DNA of 64,000 nucleotides from Cognatishimia sp. F0-27 (lineage in GTDB: Bacteria > Pseudomonadota > Alphaproteobacteria > Rhodobacterales > Rhodobacteraceae): positions 35,733 to 99,732 of the forward strand of contig NZ_JAFMPQ010000017.1 of NCBI RefSeq assembly GCF_020667845.1, read 5' to 3'. Below the pieces are notes generated by a model that was not told where the DNA came from, did not search any database, and worked only from the letters and a program-made list of their open reading frames with translations. How positions within the stretch are numbered: the stretch's first letter is position 1; every line of letters starts with the position of its first letter. Below, piece after piece: positions 28,352-37,368 of the stretch. Made by a program: the position numbers and the translations under genes.

Positions 28352-28537
28352 ATGTGCCTCACAGCCGCTGCTTTTGCCGCGTTTCTCAACATCATCGCGT
28401 TTGACCGGATCGAACAGCAGGACGGACGCGTGATCGTGCACGCGACCACCCGCGAGGCGCATTGGGTCGCGCGCGGCGATGAATGGTGCACCATGGCGCC
28501 CCAGATCGACCGGATGATCCGTTTCGCGTCCAACTGA
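28352..28537 (+). CDS. Small hypothetical protein inside an ABC operon, opposite strand
   Basis: A 61-residue frame with a good AGGAGA site six bases before its ATG and codon choice (mostly G/C in third position) like its neighbours. It starts MCLTAAAFAAFLNIIAF and ends APQIDRMIRFASN; I recognise no domain. It lies on the plus strand in the 387-base gap between the system 1 permease and ATPase genes, convergent with the permease 3' end (two bases apart). That gap is unusually long for this operon, which supports a real inserted gene. A chance frame is possible. Confidence 0.5.
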   Translation: MCLTAAAFAAFLNIIAFDRIEQQDGRVIVHATTREAHWVARGDEWCTMAPQIDRMIRFASN

Positions 28538-28539
28538 GC

Positions 28540-29493
28540 TCATTTCAGCCTCGGGTTCAGCGCATCGCGCAGCCAGTCGCCCAGCATGTTGACGCTGAGC
28601 GCCAGCGCGAGAAGCGTCACCGCCGGGAAGAACAGGATCCACCACTCGCCCGAGAACAGGAACCCTTGCCCGATGCGAATCAGCGTCCCGAGCGATGGTT
28701 GCGTCGGCGGTGCGCCGACCCCGAGAAAGGACAGTGTGGCCTCCGCGATGATCGCCAGCGCCAGCGAAATCGTCGCGATGACAAGCACCGGCGACAGCAC
28801 GTTGGGCAGGATGTGGCGCAGCATGATCGCCGCTTTCGTGCGCCCGATCAGGCGCGCCGCCTGCACGTATTCCTTGTTCTTTTCCACCAGCGTCGCGCCG
28901 CGCACCACCCGCGCGAACTGCACCCAGTCTGACAGGCCAATGGCGAGGATCAGCACCCAGATCGCCATCTGATCGCGGTATTCCACCGGGGTGATCCCCT
29001 TCGCGATGCCAAAGATCAGCATCGCCACAAGGATCGCCGGGAAGGTCAGCTGCACATCCGCTGCGCGCATGATGATCGTCTCGGTCCAGCCACCGAGATA
29101 GCCCGCGAGTAGGCCCAGCGTGACCCCGAGCACCATCGCAAACATCACCGCCGCAAAGCCCACAAAGAGCGAGATCCGCATCCCGTAGAGAATGGTCGAG
29201 AACACGTCCCGCCCCTGGTCGTCCGTCCCGAGCCAGAAACTCTCCCCGGTGAATGCGTTCGGTGTGCCGGGTGCCGTGAAGCCGTTCATCAGGTTCAGCG
29301 AGCCGGGATCGAACGGGTTATGCGGGGCAACCACCGGCGCGAACACCGCGCCCAGAACCAGCACCGCCATGACGATGAACGACACCACCGCCACCGGCGA
29401 GCGGCGGAACTTGTAGGCAAAATCCGACTGCCATGCGCGGTTGAAGCGGCTCATCCGCGCGCGGGTCGAGGCGGGTGCGGGCATATCGGCCAT
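28540..29493 (-). CDS. ABC transporter permease (DppC class), system 1
   Basis: A 317-residue inner-membrane permease. The N-terminal helix follows WQSDFAYKFRRSPVAVVSF, and the region SFWLGTDDQGRDVFSTILYGMRISLFVGF is diagnostic of the DppC/OppC class. The EAA-type loop is EYVQAARLIGRTKAAIMLRHILPN. It starts at ATG 29493, seven bases after GGAGGA and one base past the upstream permease stop. It forms the channel with the DppB-class subunit. Confidence 0.94.
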   Translation of the reverse strand: MADMPAPASTRARMSRFNRAWQSDFAYKFRRSPVAVVSFIVMAVLVLGAVFAPVVAPHNPFDPGSLNLMNGFTAPGTPNAFTGESFWLGTDDQGRDVFSTILYGMRISLFVGFAAVMFAMVLGVTLGLLAGYLGGWTETIIMRAADVQLTFPAILVAMLIFGIAKGITPVEYRDQMAIWVLILAIGLSDWVQFARVVRGATLVEKNKEYVQAARLIGRTKAAIMLRHILPNVLSPVLVIATISLALAIIAEATLSFLGVGAPPTQPSLGTLIRIGQGFLFSGEWWILFFPAVTLLALALSVNMLGDWLRDALNPRLK

Positions 29494-29494
29494 G

Positions 29495-30478
29495 TCAGTG
29501 TCCTCCCGCGCCACCATCCACGCGCAGGCGCGGATCAATGGCGAAATACAACAGATCGACAATCAGGTTGATGCCGACAAACATCACCGAGATCAGCATC
29601 AGATACGCGGCCATCACCGGGATATCGACAAACTGGATCGCGTTTATGAACAGCAAGCCCACACCGGGCCATTGGAACACCGTCTCTGTGATGATCGCGA
29701 AGGCGATGATCGAGCCAAGCTGCAACCCCGTGACCGTGATCACCGGCACCAGCGTGTTCTTGAGCGCATGGCGGAAGTTGACCGATTTTTCGCGCAGCCC
29801 GCGCGCCCGCGCAAAGCGGATGTAGTCCTGCCGCAGCACCTCCAGCATCTCCGCCCGCACCAGCCGCATGATCAGCGTCATCTGGTATAGCCCCAGCGTG
29901 ATCGCGGGCAATATCAGCGCCTTGAGCCCGCTTTCCGTCAGAAACCCGGTGGTCCAGCCGCCAAGATCAACCGTATCGCCGCGCCCGAAACTCGGGAGCA
30001 TGTCCAGCTCGACCGAGAATATCCAGATCAGCAAGATCCCTATGAGAAAGGTCGGCAAGGAGACCCCGATCAGCGACACCGACATGATCGTGCTCGACAC
30101 CCACCCGTCCTTGCGGATCGCCGTGAACACGCCCAGCCCGATCCCGAAGACCAGCGCCAGCATCCCCGACACCGCCGCAAGCTCCAGCGTCGCGGGCAAC
30201 CGCTCCGCGATGATATCGGCCACATCGCGGCCCTGACGATACGATATCCCGAACTCTCCCTGCGCCGCGCGGCTTAGGAACGTCCAGTATTGCACCGGGA
30301 ACGGATCGTTCAGCCCAAGCTGGTCGCGCAACCGGTCCACATCTTCCTGCGTGCGCTCCTGGCCAAGCATGTTCTCGACCGGATCGCCGACAAAGCGGAA
30401 CATCGAAAAGGCGACAAGCCCGACGATCAGAAGCACCAGCGCGGATTGGAACACACGCCTCAGGATATAGGCAATCAT
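29495..30478 (-). CDS. ABC transporter permease (DppB class), system 1
   Basis: A 327-residue inner-membrane permease starting MIAYILRRVFQSALVLLIVG. The DppB features include the loop with DQLGLNDPFPVQYWTFL, RLPATLELAAVSGMLALVFGIGLG, the EAA-type loop YIRFARARGLREKSVNFRHALKN, and VFQWPGVGLLFINAI. It ends RLRVDGGAG. It lies 150 bases after the receptor gene in the system 1 operon. The longer frame to 30505 lacks a ribosome site. Confidence 0.93.
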   Translation of the reverse strand: MIAYILRRVFQSALVLLIVGLVAFSMFRFVGDPVENMLGQERTQEDVDRLRDQLGLNDPFPVQYWTFLSRAAQGEFGISYRQGRDVADIIAERLPATLELAAVSGMLALVFGIGLGVFTAIRKDGWVSSTIMSVSLIGVSLPTFLIGILLIWIFSVELDMLPSFGRGDTVDLGGWTTGFLTESGLKALILPAITLGLYQMTLIMRLVRAEMLEVLRQDYIRFARARGLREKSVNFRHALKNTLVPVITVTGLQLGSIIAFAIITETVFQWPGVGLLFINAIQFVDIPVMAAYLMLISVMFVGINLIVDLLYFAIDPRLRVDGGAGGH

Positions 30479-30628
30479 GGGCAGCAGACCCCTCTGACGA
30501 CACAACGGCCATCGAAAAACGGCAATGGATGGGGTTCAGGGGTAATCCGGCACCGGCGGAGGATCAACCTCCACCGGGCCGAAACATGGCGCGCGCATCG
30601 CGGTCGCCCGCAACGCGCGCATCTTCGT

Positions 30629-32203
30629 TCAGTCGATGGTGAAGTATTTCACCTTCACCTGGTCGTCGCTGTCCATCGCGGCACCGACGCTGTCCTTCAT
30701 CGCCCAGTTGAGCACCTGGTGGTGGATCGGCAGGTAAACCGTATCCGCCTTCGCGATCTCCCACATTTCCGCGATCATCGCGTTGCGCTTTTCAAGATCG
30801 ACTTCCGAGGCAATCGCCTGGGTCATCTCGTCGATCTTCTCGTTGGAATAGCGGGTGCCATTCCACGCGCCGTAAAGGTCGCCCTTGGTGTGGTAGAGGA
30901 AGTTGAAGATGTACTCGCTGTCATAGGACGGGATGCCCCAGCCCAGCATGTACATGTCGGTGCTCAGACCGTTGACCAGCGGGAAATGCTGCGCTTTCGG
31001 CAGCGCCTCGAGGTTCACGTCGATGCCGATCTGCGCCATCATGCCGACAGCCGCCTGACAGATCGCCTCGTCGTTGACATAGCGGTCATTGGGGCAGTTC
31101 AGCGTAATCGAGAAGCCGTCACCATAGCCCGCCTCTTCCATCAGCGCCTTGGCCTTCTCGATGTCATACTCGGGATACTGATCGAGCGCTTCGGTCCAGC
31201 CATTCACGAATGGCGGCATGATGACACCGGCCGGCTGGGACTGGCCGCGCATGACAACCTGCTGGATCGCTTCGCGGTTCACGGCAATGTTCATCGCCTC
31301 GCGCACGCGGATATCCTGCAGCGGGTTCTTGCCGTCCACATTGCCGCCCACAAGCTCGTCGGCGACGTTGAGGCCAAAGAAGATCACGCGGTTCTGCGGC
31401 GCGGTCAGGACTTTCATGCCATCGGTGGACTTGATGCGCTCAAGATCCTGCACCGGCACGTCCTGGATGAAATCGACCTCACCCGACAGCAGCGCGGCCA
31501 TGCGCGTTGCCTGGTTCTGGATCGGGGTGAACTCGATATCGGTATAGACCATCGGGAACTCGTCCTTGCCCCAATAGTCTTCGTTGATCGTCATCACCGT
31601 CTTGACGTCGTTCTCGCGGCTCACGAGCTTGTAAGGCCCGGTGCCGTTCACGTTGAGCGAGGCATAGGTCTCTTCGCCACCCTCGACATCCTGCACGCCA
31701 ACCACGTCATTGGCTTCCGCCCAGCCCTTGTCGATGACAAAGATGTTCGGCAGCGTCGCGGGCAGGATCGGGTTCGCGCCCTTGGTGGTGATGTTCACCT
31801 CGTAATCATTCACCGCCTCGACGGACGCGATGGAGGAGATGATGCCCTTCATGTCGCTCTGCTCGGAGAGCGCGCGCTCGAACGAGAACACGACGTCCTC
31901 TGCGGTGAAATCCGCGCCATCGTGGAACTTGACGCCCTCACGCAGCTTGAAGTTCCACACGTCCGGGTTTTCCGGGCTGACGGACCATTCGGTGGCAAGG
32001 CCGGGCACAAGCTCGCCGCTGGGATCGCGAATAAGCAGCGGCTCCATCATCTGGTGCATCACTGCGACGGTGACACCCTCGTTCTGGGCATGCGGGTCAA
32101 GCGTCAGCGCGTCGCCGGAGCGCGCCCATTTCAGCGTTTCGGCATAAGCGCCCGTGCCAAGCACAAGCGCCAGCGCCGTGGCGGTCATCGTGGTATATTT
32201 CAT
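30629..32203 (-). CDS. Family 5 extracellular solute-binding protein (DppA-like), system 1
   Basis: A 524-residue periplasmic receptor. The signal peptide is residues 1-21 (cleaved after GTGAYA). The family 5 pattern is clear: LKWARSGDALTLDPHAQNEG, VWNFKLREGVKFHDGADFTAEDVVFSFERAL, NGTGPYKLVSREN and VREAMNIAVNREAI. GGAGA lies seven bases before the ATG. It binds peptides, opines or similar solutes for system 1; the ligand is not readable. A weak copy of the tripartite operator is about 96 bases upstream. Confidence 0.94.
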   Translation of the reverse strand: MKYTTMTATALALVLGTGAYAETLKWARSGDALTLDPHAQNEGVTVAVMHQMMEPLLIRDPSGELVPGLATEWSVSPENPDVWNFKLREGVKFHDGADFTAEDVVFSFERALSEQSDMKGIISSIASVEAVNDYEVNITTKGANPILPATLPNIFVIDKGWAEANDVVGVQDVEGGEETYASLNVNGTGPYKLVSRENDVKTVMTINEDYWGKDEFPMVYTDIEFTPIQNQATRMAALLSGEVDFIQDVPVQDLERIKSTDGMKVLTAPQNRVIFFGLNVADELVGGNVDGKNPLQDIRVREAMNIAVNREAIQQVVMRGQSQPAGVIMPPFVNGWTEALDQYPEYDIEKAKALMEEAGYGDGFSITLNCPNDRYVNDEAICQAAVGMMAQIGIDVNLEALPKAQHFPLVNGLSTDMYMLGWGIPSYDSEYIFNFLYHTKGDLYGAWNGTRYSNEKIDEMTQAIASEVDLEKRNAMIAEMWEIAKADTVYLPIHHQVLNWAMKDSVGAAMDSDDQVKVKYFTID

Positions 32204-32298
32204 CCGTTTATCTCCCTGATGGTTTTTTGTCCGGATTGAAAGCCCGCCCCGCCAGTCATGGCGGGAAACGGACATTTGTGCGGTGATCAAAGCATATT

Positions 32299-32322
32299 GT
32301 TCTTTGTCCGCAAGTGCATTCT
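32299..32322 (+). promoter_or_regulatory. Weak tripartite operator match, site F
   Basis: GTTCT-N5-CGCAA-N4-ATTCT has the correct spacing but only 10 of 15 matching positions. It is listed because it lies in the only promoter region of system 1, where a site would be expected. It could be chance. Confidence 0.22.
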
Positions 32323-32347
32323 CACCCGCGCTTGGGGTCTCTTCGCG

Positions 32348-33439
32348 TCACACCGGCTGGATATGAAGATCACGCGGCAGTTCTGACAAGATTTCAGGCC
32401 CGTCCGCGCGCAGGATCACGATTTCTTCCAAACGGATCCCGAAGCGACCGGGGATGTAGATCCCCGGCTCGATGGAAAACACCATGCCTTCCTCCAGCAC
32501 GGTCTGCGACGAAGAGGTGAGGAACGGCGGCTCATGGATCTCCAGCCCGAGCCCGTGCCCGGTGCGGTGCACGAAATACTCGCCGTAACCCGCTTGCTCG
32601 ATCACGCCGCGCGCGGCGTCGTCGATCTCATGGGCTTTCACACCCGGCTTCGCGGCGGCATGGGCGGCGACAAGCGCGCGCTCGACAATGGCATGCACCT
32701 CCTCATACCCCTCCGGCGCGCGGCCAACGGCGGCCATGCGCGTCATGTCCGACGGCCAGCCGGCCAGCGCGGCCCCAATGTCGAACACGATGCTGTCGCC
32801 CTCCTCGATCACCCGGTCGCCGGTCTGGTGATGCGGGTAGGCGCCATTCGGCCCGCTGGCGCAGAGCGTAAAGGCCACCGCCGCGCCGCCTTCGGCAAAG
32901 CGGTCCTTGATCTTTTCGGCCACTTCGCGCTCCGTCAGACCGGGCTTGAGCGCCGAGAACGCCACTTTCATCGCTTCGTCGTTCAACAGGGCCGAGGCCT
33001 TGAGCGCGGCAAACTCCTCCGCGTCCTTGATCATCCGCAACGCGCCCACGATCTCTCCCGAATAGCGCCGCTCCGCTTCCGGCAAGGCATCGAGCAGCGC
33101 CATCGAGAAATCCGTGCGCGCGGTCTCATCGACACAAACTACCGCCGCGCCGCCCATCTCGTGCACGGTCTGCATGACACAGGCCTCCGGCCCGTCCTCA
33201 TCGCGCCACGTGGCGCAGGGCAGACCCGCGTTGACCTTGGCCTGCTCGGCATTCACCGACGGCACGATGAACCGCGCGTCGGTCTTGGTGATCACGCAAA
33301 GCGTCAGACGCTCGTCGAGATGCGGGTGCCAGTCGAGCACCCAATGCATATGCGCGCCGGGGCCGAGGGCCAGCATATCGACCCCCGTATCTGCCATCTT
33401 GGCGCGGATCGCCGCGAGTTTGTGTTCCAGTCGGGACAT
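32348..33439 (-). CDS. M24-family metallopeptidase/creatinase-like hydrolase 1
   Basis: A 363-residue pita-bread-fold protein. The N-terminal creatinase-type domain (1-125) precedes the catalytic domain, with the metal ligands in order: Asp in VFDIGAALAG, Asp in SDMTRMA, His in HRTGHGLGLEIHEPP, Glu in FSIEPGIY and Glu in RLEEIVIL. The family includes Xaa-Pro dipeptidases, creatinase and ectoine hydrolase. It lies 45 bases downstream of an M20 amidohydrolase, in one minus-strand operon, and beside a peptide-type importer. This suggests hydrolysis of an imported amide. The exact bond is unknown. Confidence 0.9.
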   Translation of the reverse strand: MSRLEHKLAAIRAKMADTGVDMLALGPGAHMHWVLDWHPHLDERLTLCVITKTDARFIVPSVNAEQAKVNAGLPCATWRDEDGPEACVMQTVHEMGGAAVVCVDETARTDFSMALLDALPEAERRYSGEIVGALRMIKDAEEFAALKASALLNDEAMKVAFSALKPGLTEREVAEKIKDRFAEGGAAVAFTLCASGPNGAYPHHQTGDRVIEEGDSIVFDIGAALAGWPSDMTRMAAVGRAPEGYEEVHAIVERALVAAHAAAKPGVKAHEIDDAARGVIEQAGYGEYFVHRTGHGLGLEIHEPPFLTSSSQTVLEEGMVFSIEPGIYIPGRFGIRLEEIVILRADGPEILSELPRDLHIQPV

Positions 33440-33484
33440 ATCGTCTCCTTTGTCGAGGGCATTCAGGGATTTGGCGGTGCCGCG

Positions 33485-34891
33485 TCACGGCACGCGCGGC
33501 TCCGCACCGGGCTCCAGTGGCGTCTCATAGGGTGTCTTGGCGATCCGCGCTTCGAAATCCGCCCGCGCTTCGGCAAGGTGGCGCGGGTTCCGCATCAGGT
33601 CGATCGCCGCGCCAGCAAGCGCCTTGGCCACTTGGGTCATCGTCTTGTGCGCGGCGGGCGTCTTGCCCTGCGCCACCACCTGCCAGGTGTGCAGCGGCGT
33701 GCCAATCGCCATGGTCCCGCCGCCAAGCTGTGCAAACGGCACCTTCCACGAAATATCGCCAAGATCCGTCGAGCCGAGCATCGGCACGCCGCGTGTCTCG
33801 TAAGGCACGATGAAATCGCAGATCGGGCTTTCGGGCCGCTCGACCCCCGTCGCGGCACAGGCCGCCTCGATATCCGCGTCGCTGAGCGTCGCCTGCATCT
33901 TTCTGGCGTGTTCGATATCCGCGTCGTCGAATTGGGCGGGGCCGGCCTGCTCGAAATGGCTCAGCAGAAGCTTGTAGAGCGGCGGGTTGTCGAGCATCTC
34001 CGACATGGCCGAGATCGGTCTGACCGTCACGGATGTCCCCGTCATCAGCGCCGCCCCCTCGGCCACGTTCTTCACGCGCTCCACGATATCCTGCATCACC
34101 GGCCGGGTCAGCGCCCGCACGGAGTAGCGAACGGTTGCGTTTTCCTGCACCACGTTGGGCGCCACGCCGCCGGTGTCGAGCACCGCATAATGCATCCGCG
34201 CGTCCTGCGGCACGTGCTCGCGCATGTAATTCACACCGACGCTCATCAGCTCCACCGCATCCAGCGCGGAGCGCCCGAGATGCGGCGAGACAGCGGCATG
34301 TGACGCCCGCCCCTTGAAGTGAAAGTCCAGCATCGACACCGCCAGCGTCAGCGGCGGGATGATCCCGTTGAAGCTGAACGGATGCCACGACAGCGCGGCG
34401 TCCACATCGTCGAACACGCCGTCGCGCACCATGAACGTCTTGGCCGCGCCACCCTCTTCCGCGGGGCAGCCGTAATAGCGGATCGTGCCGGGCAGCCCTT
34501 CGGCTTCAAGGTAATCCTTCACCGCCGTCGCCGCTTGCAACGCGCCCGCACCCAAAAGGTTGTGCCCGCAGCCATGCCCGCTGCCACCCTCTTCGAGCGG
34601 CGCGTGGCGATCCACACCGGCCGCCTGGCTCAACCCGGGCAGCGCGTCATACTCCCCGAGGATCGCGATCACCGGCCCGCCGGATCCCGCCTCGCCCATC
34701 ACTGCCGTCTCGATGCCCGCAACCTGCGTCGTCACGCGCCAGCCCTCCGCCTCCAGCGCCTCGCGATGCGCTTCGGCAGAGCGGTGCTCCTTGTAGAGAA
34801 GCTCCGGCGTTGACCAGACCCTGTCAGCGAGCGCGGCAAAGCGGTCTTTCTTGGCTTCGACAAGGTCCCAGTGGGGCGGGTCGTTTCGCAT
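33485..34891 (-). CDS. M20-family amidohydrolase (AbgB-like)
   Basis: A 468-residue zinc amidohydrolase most like AbgB, the p-aminobenzoyl-glutamate hydrolase subunit, and auxin-conjugate hydrolases. Metal-site segments are ILGEYDALPG, GGSGHGCGHNLLG and YGCPAEEGGAAK, followed by LSWHPFSFN. The central dimerisation domain (DFHFKGRASHAAVSPHLGRSALDA) is intact. I start at ATG 34891, five bases after GGAGA; the frame extends upstream without a signal. It cleaves an N-acyl or amide bond to a free amino acid. It is divergent from a polysaccharide-deacetylase-fold gene, with a near-perfect tripartite operator between. Confidence 0.91.
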   Translation of the reverse strand: MRNDPPHWDLVEAKKDRFAALADRVWSTPELLYKEHRSAEAHREALEAEGWRVTTQVAGIETAVMGEAGSGGPVIAILGEYDALPGLSQAAGVDRHAPLEEGGSGHGCGHNLLGAGALQAATAVKDYLEAEGLPGTIRYYGCPAEEGGAAKTFMVRDGVFDDVDAALSWHPFSFNGIIPPLTLAVSMLDFHFKGRASHAAVSPHLGRSALDAVELMSVGVNYMREHVPQDARMHYAVLDTGGVAPNVVQENATVRYSVRALTRPVMQDIVERVKNVAEGAALMTGTSVTVRPISAMSEMLDNPPLYKLLLSHFEQAGPAQFDDADIEHARKMQATLSDADIEAACAATGVERPESPICDFIVPYETRGVPMLGSTDLGDISWKVPFAQLGGGTMAIGTPLHTWQVVAQGKTPAAHKTMTQVAKALAGAAIDLMRNPRHLAEARADFEARIAKTPYETPLEPGAEPRVP

Positions 34892-35019
34892 TCTGATCTC
34901 CGGATTGTTGCTGCCTGCGCAGCGATATGGCGGAAGGGGGCGGTCTGCCCGCATCTTCACCGCGCCGCGCTGTCGCGCAAGACCATTGACCGGATGACGT
35001 TTATGCGCAACCAATTAAT

Positions 35020-35043
35020 CGAACAATTGTCCGTCAAGCGAAC
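35020..35043 (-). promoter_or_regulatory. Tripartite IclR-type operator, site E
   Basis: CGAAC-AATT-GTCCG-TCAAG-CGAAC on the plus strand is the reverse-orientation form of the element, with 14 of 15 positions matching. It lies between the divergent M20 amidohydrolase (128 bases) and the deacetylase gene (67 bases). Confidence 0.72.
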
Positions 35044-35070
35044 ACGCAGGCATCGCAGTGCCGGCATCCG

Positions 35071-35100
35071 CCCGCAACCCGAACGCCCGCAACCCGAAAG
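35071..35100 (+). repeat. Tandem 15-bp duplication in a leader region
   Basis: CCCGCAACCCGAACG is followed directly by CCCGCAACCCGAAAG, one mismatch, in the 5' leader of the deacetylase gene. It ends ten bases before the start codon and could affect ribosome access or simply be replication slippage. Confidence 0.7.
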
Positions 35101-35110
35101 GCCCCTCCGC

Positions 35111-35992
35111 ATGGATCACCCGCCCCATACCTGGCCCGAAGCGCGCTGGCGCGGGATCGTGAACCGCGTGCGCGCCGGGAAAGCGCTGACCCCCGCGCAT
35201 TGGCCCGGCGGCGCCCCCGCGGCGCTTGCCCTGTCCTTCGACTGTGACCACGAAACCTTCGAGATGGGCGGCGGCGGCACGGCCATCGGACGGCTGGGCT
35301 GGGGTGAATATGGCCGCCGCGCCGGGGTGCCGCGGATCCTCGACCGGCTCAAGCGCCACGATGCGCGGGCGAGCTTCTTCATCCCGGCGGTCTCCGCGCT
35401 CATCGATCCTGACGAGCCGCGCCGCATTGCCGATGCAGGGCACGAGATCGGCGTGCATGGCTGGATCCACGAGCCCAACCACACCCTGACCGAAGACGAG
35501 GAACGCGACCTCCTGCACCGCGCCCGCGACACGCTTGAAACCCTCTCCGGACAGCGCCCCGTCGGGCATCGCGCCGCCCATTGGGATCTCAGCCCCAACA
35601 CCATCCGTCTCGTCGCCGAGGCCGGCTTTGCCTATGACAGCTCCATGATGGCCGATGACAGCTGCTATGAGCTGCTGGCCGATGGTGCGCCCACCGGTCT
35701 TGTGGAAATCCCCGTCGACTGGGTGCGCGATGACGCGGTCTACCTGCTCTTCAACCGCACGCCACCCACCCGGCCGACATTGTCGCCAGACGACGTGGCC
35801 GAGGTCTTTCTGCGCGAACTGGACGGAGCCATTGCCGAAGGCGGGCTGTGCCAGCTTGTCATGCATCCCTTTGTGATAGGGTATCGGTCCCGCATCGGCA
35901 TCCTCGATCGTCTGCTGACCCATGCCCGTGACAACGGCGTCTTCATCGGCACTCATGCAGAGATCGCAGCCCATTGCCGCGCACAGGCGTAG
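35111..35992 (+). CDS. NodB-fold deacetylase/amidohydrolase (polysaccharide deacetylase family)
   Basis: A 293-residue NodB-homology protein without a signal peptide, so probably cytoplasmic. The metal-binding motifs are LSFDCDHET (aspartates) and HGWIHEPNH (HxxxH), with HRAAHWDLSP and QLVMHPFVIGYRSRI later. Cytoplasmic members of this family include allantoinase-like PuuE and other C-N hydrolases; a small-molecule role fits better here than a polysaccharide one. I start at ATG 35111, nine bases after AAAGG. It ends seven bases from a convergent regulator gene. Confidence 0.85.
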   Translation: MDHPPHTWPEARWRGIVNRVRAGKALTPAHWPGGAPAALALSFDCDHETFEMGGGGTAIGRLGWGEYGRRAGVPRILDRLKRHDARASFFIPAVSALIDPDEPRRIADAGHEIGVHGWIHEPNHTLTEDEERDLLHRARDTLETLSGQRPVGHRAAHWDLSPNTIRLVAEAGFAYDSSMMADDSCYELLADGAPTGLVEIPVDWVRDDAVYLLFNRTPPTRPTLSPDDVAEVFLRELDGAIAEGGLCQLVMHPFVIGYRSRIGILDRLLTHARDNGVFIGTHAEIAAHCRAQA

Positions 35993-35999
35993 CGCGCGC

Positions 36000-36590
36000 T
36001 CAGCCCTCCATGGTCTCCGTGCTTTCGGCAAACAGGTCCAGCGTCCCGGTCCAGAGCACGCGCGCCACCGCGCCGGTCTCGTTCGCCCAGCCATGCGGAC
36101 GGCTCGCATCGTAATGCGCCGAATCGCCGGTCTCCAGCGTCAGTTCCTCGCCATCGAGCATCAGAACCAGCGTGCCGGACACGACAAAGATCGTTTCCTC
36201 GCCCGCATGGGTGACCACCTCTGACCGGTAATCCGGAGCGATACTCATCAGGAAGGAATTGAGCGTCGCTCCGGGAAAGACCGCACCAAGCCGTTCGTAA
36301 TGGATCTGTGCCGCGCCAAGCACAAACGTGCCGCGCTCCGCCGCGCGCGAGACGCAATCCGTGGGCAAGGGGCGCGCTACAAAGTAGTCGATGCCGACAT
36401 GCAGCGCCCGCGCGATCCGCGCCAGCGTCGTCATGGTCGGCGTCGCCTTGTCCCGTTCGATCAGGCTCAGATACCCGGTTGAAATACCCGCCGCATCAGA
36501 GACCTCCTGCAAGGTCAGTGCCAGCCTCCGGCGCCGTGCGCGCGCCAGCGCTCCGATCAGTAAAGCGGATTCGCCTGGTTGTGCATCCAT
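36000..36590 (-). CDS. XRE-cupin transcriptional regulator
   Basis: A 196-residue regulator with an N-terminal Cro/C1 HTH (about 20-75: LALTLQEVSDAAGISTGYLSLIERDKATPTMTTLARIARAL) and a C-terminal cupin (about 115-190: VVTHAGEETIFVVSGTLVLMLDGEELTLETGDSAHYDA, RPHGWANE). This HipB/PuuR-like architecture senses small metabolites, often amines. It begins four bases after the stop of the system 2 ATPase and so ends that operon. It may tune the same pathway as the IclR regulator. Confidence 0.9.
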   Translation of the reverse strand: MDAQPGESALLIGALARARRRRLALTLQEVSDAAGISTGYLSLIERDKATPTMTTLARIARALHVGIDYFVARPLPTDCVSRAAERGTFVLGAAQIHYERLGAVFPGATLNSFLMSIAPDYRSEVVTHAGEETIFVVSGTLVLMLDGEELTLETGDSAHYDASRPHGWANETGAVARVLWTGTLDLFAESTETMEG

Positions 36591-36594
36591 CGGT

Positions 36595-37368
36595 TCATGT
36601 CTCCGCCACGACGGTGGCGCCGCTGCGATCGCCGCCGCCAAGGCTGGCGCCATACAGCTCCTGGGCATAGGCGGTCGCAAAGGTCCCGGCACGAAGCCGT
36701 TCGACAGGCGCCTCCTCCACCAATTGACCGTAGCGCAACACGCCGAGCCTGTCACACAGGAAGCCCACCACCGGCAGCGAATGCGTCACCAGAAGATAGG
36801 TCAGGTCACGTTCAGCGCGCAGCCGCACCAGCAGGTTGAGGATCTCTGCCTGCACCGACACGTCCAGCGCCGAGGTCGGCTCATCCAGCAAGAGCAGTTT
36901 CGGCTCAAGCATCAGGGCGCGCGCAATCGCCACCCGCTGCCGCTGTCCACCCGAAAGCTGATGCGGGAAACGAAAGCGAAAGCGCGGGTCAAGCCCGACA
37001 TCCTCCATCATCGCGATCACGCGGGCATCGCGCGCGCCGATCCCGTGGATCTTCAACGGCTCTGTCAGCGTGTCGTTCACGGTGCGGCGTGGGTGCAGCG
37101 AGGCATAGGGGTCCTGAAACACCATCTGGCAATGGCGCGCAAACTGCCGGTCAATGCGGTTGACCCGGTCTCGCCCATCCACCCGGATGACCCCACGCCA
37201 ATCCCGCGCCATGCCGACAATCGCGCGCAGGATCGTCGACTTGCCCGAGCCGCTTTCGCCCACAAGCGCATAGCTTTCGCCCGTCTCGATGGCAAAGGAC
37301 ACGTCGCGCACGACATCGTCGCGCCCGTAGCGCACGAAAAGGCCCTCGATCTCCAGCGCGCAGCTCAT
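36595..37368 (-). CDS. ABC transporter ATPase (DppF/NikE class), system 2
   Basis: A 257-residue nucleotide-binding subunit with Walker A GESGSGKST, MVFQDPYASLHPR, signature LSGGQRQR, Walker B LLLLDEPTSALD and switch VTHSL. It lacks the cysteine-rich C-terminal oligopeptide tail of systems 1 and 3 and is the length of NikE. Together with its shortened partner, this makes system 2 structurally closer to nickel-type (Nik) transporters. It overlaps the preceding ATPase by four bases. Confidence 0.93.
   Translation of the reverse strand: MSCALEIEGLFVRYGRDDVVRDVSFAIETGESYALVGESGSGKSTILRAIVGMARDWRGVIRVDGRDRVNRIDRQFARHCQMVFQDPYASLHPRRTVNDTLTEPLKIHGIGARDARVIAMMEDVGLDPRFRFRFPHQLSGGQRQRVAIARALMLEPKLLLLDEPTSALDVSVQAEILNLLVRLRAERDLTYLLVTHSLPVVGFLCDRLGVLRYGQLVEEAPVERLRAGTFATAYAQELYGASLGGGDRSGATVVAET

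Noticed and set aside
32348..33439. Ectoine hydrolase (DoeA) assignment for an M24 protein
   Set aside because: The fold fits, but no DoeB-type deacetylase of the AstE/AspA family or other ectoine genes are adjacent, so a specific call is not supported.
30290..34303. Long plus-strand frames (649 and 589 codons) opposite the system 1 receptor and the M24/M20 hydrolases
   Set aside because: They mirror conserved family 5 receptor and metallohydrolase genes on the other strand; no domain is seen.
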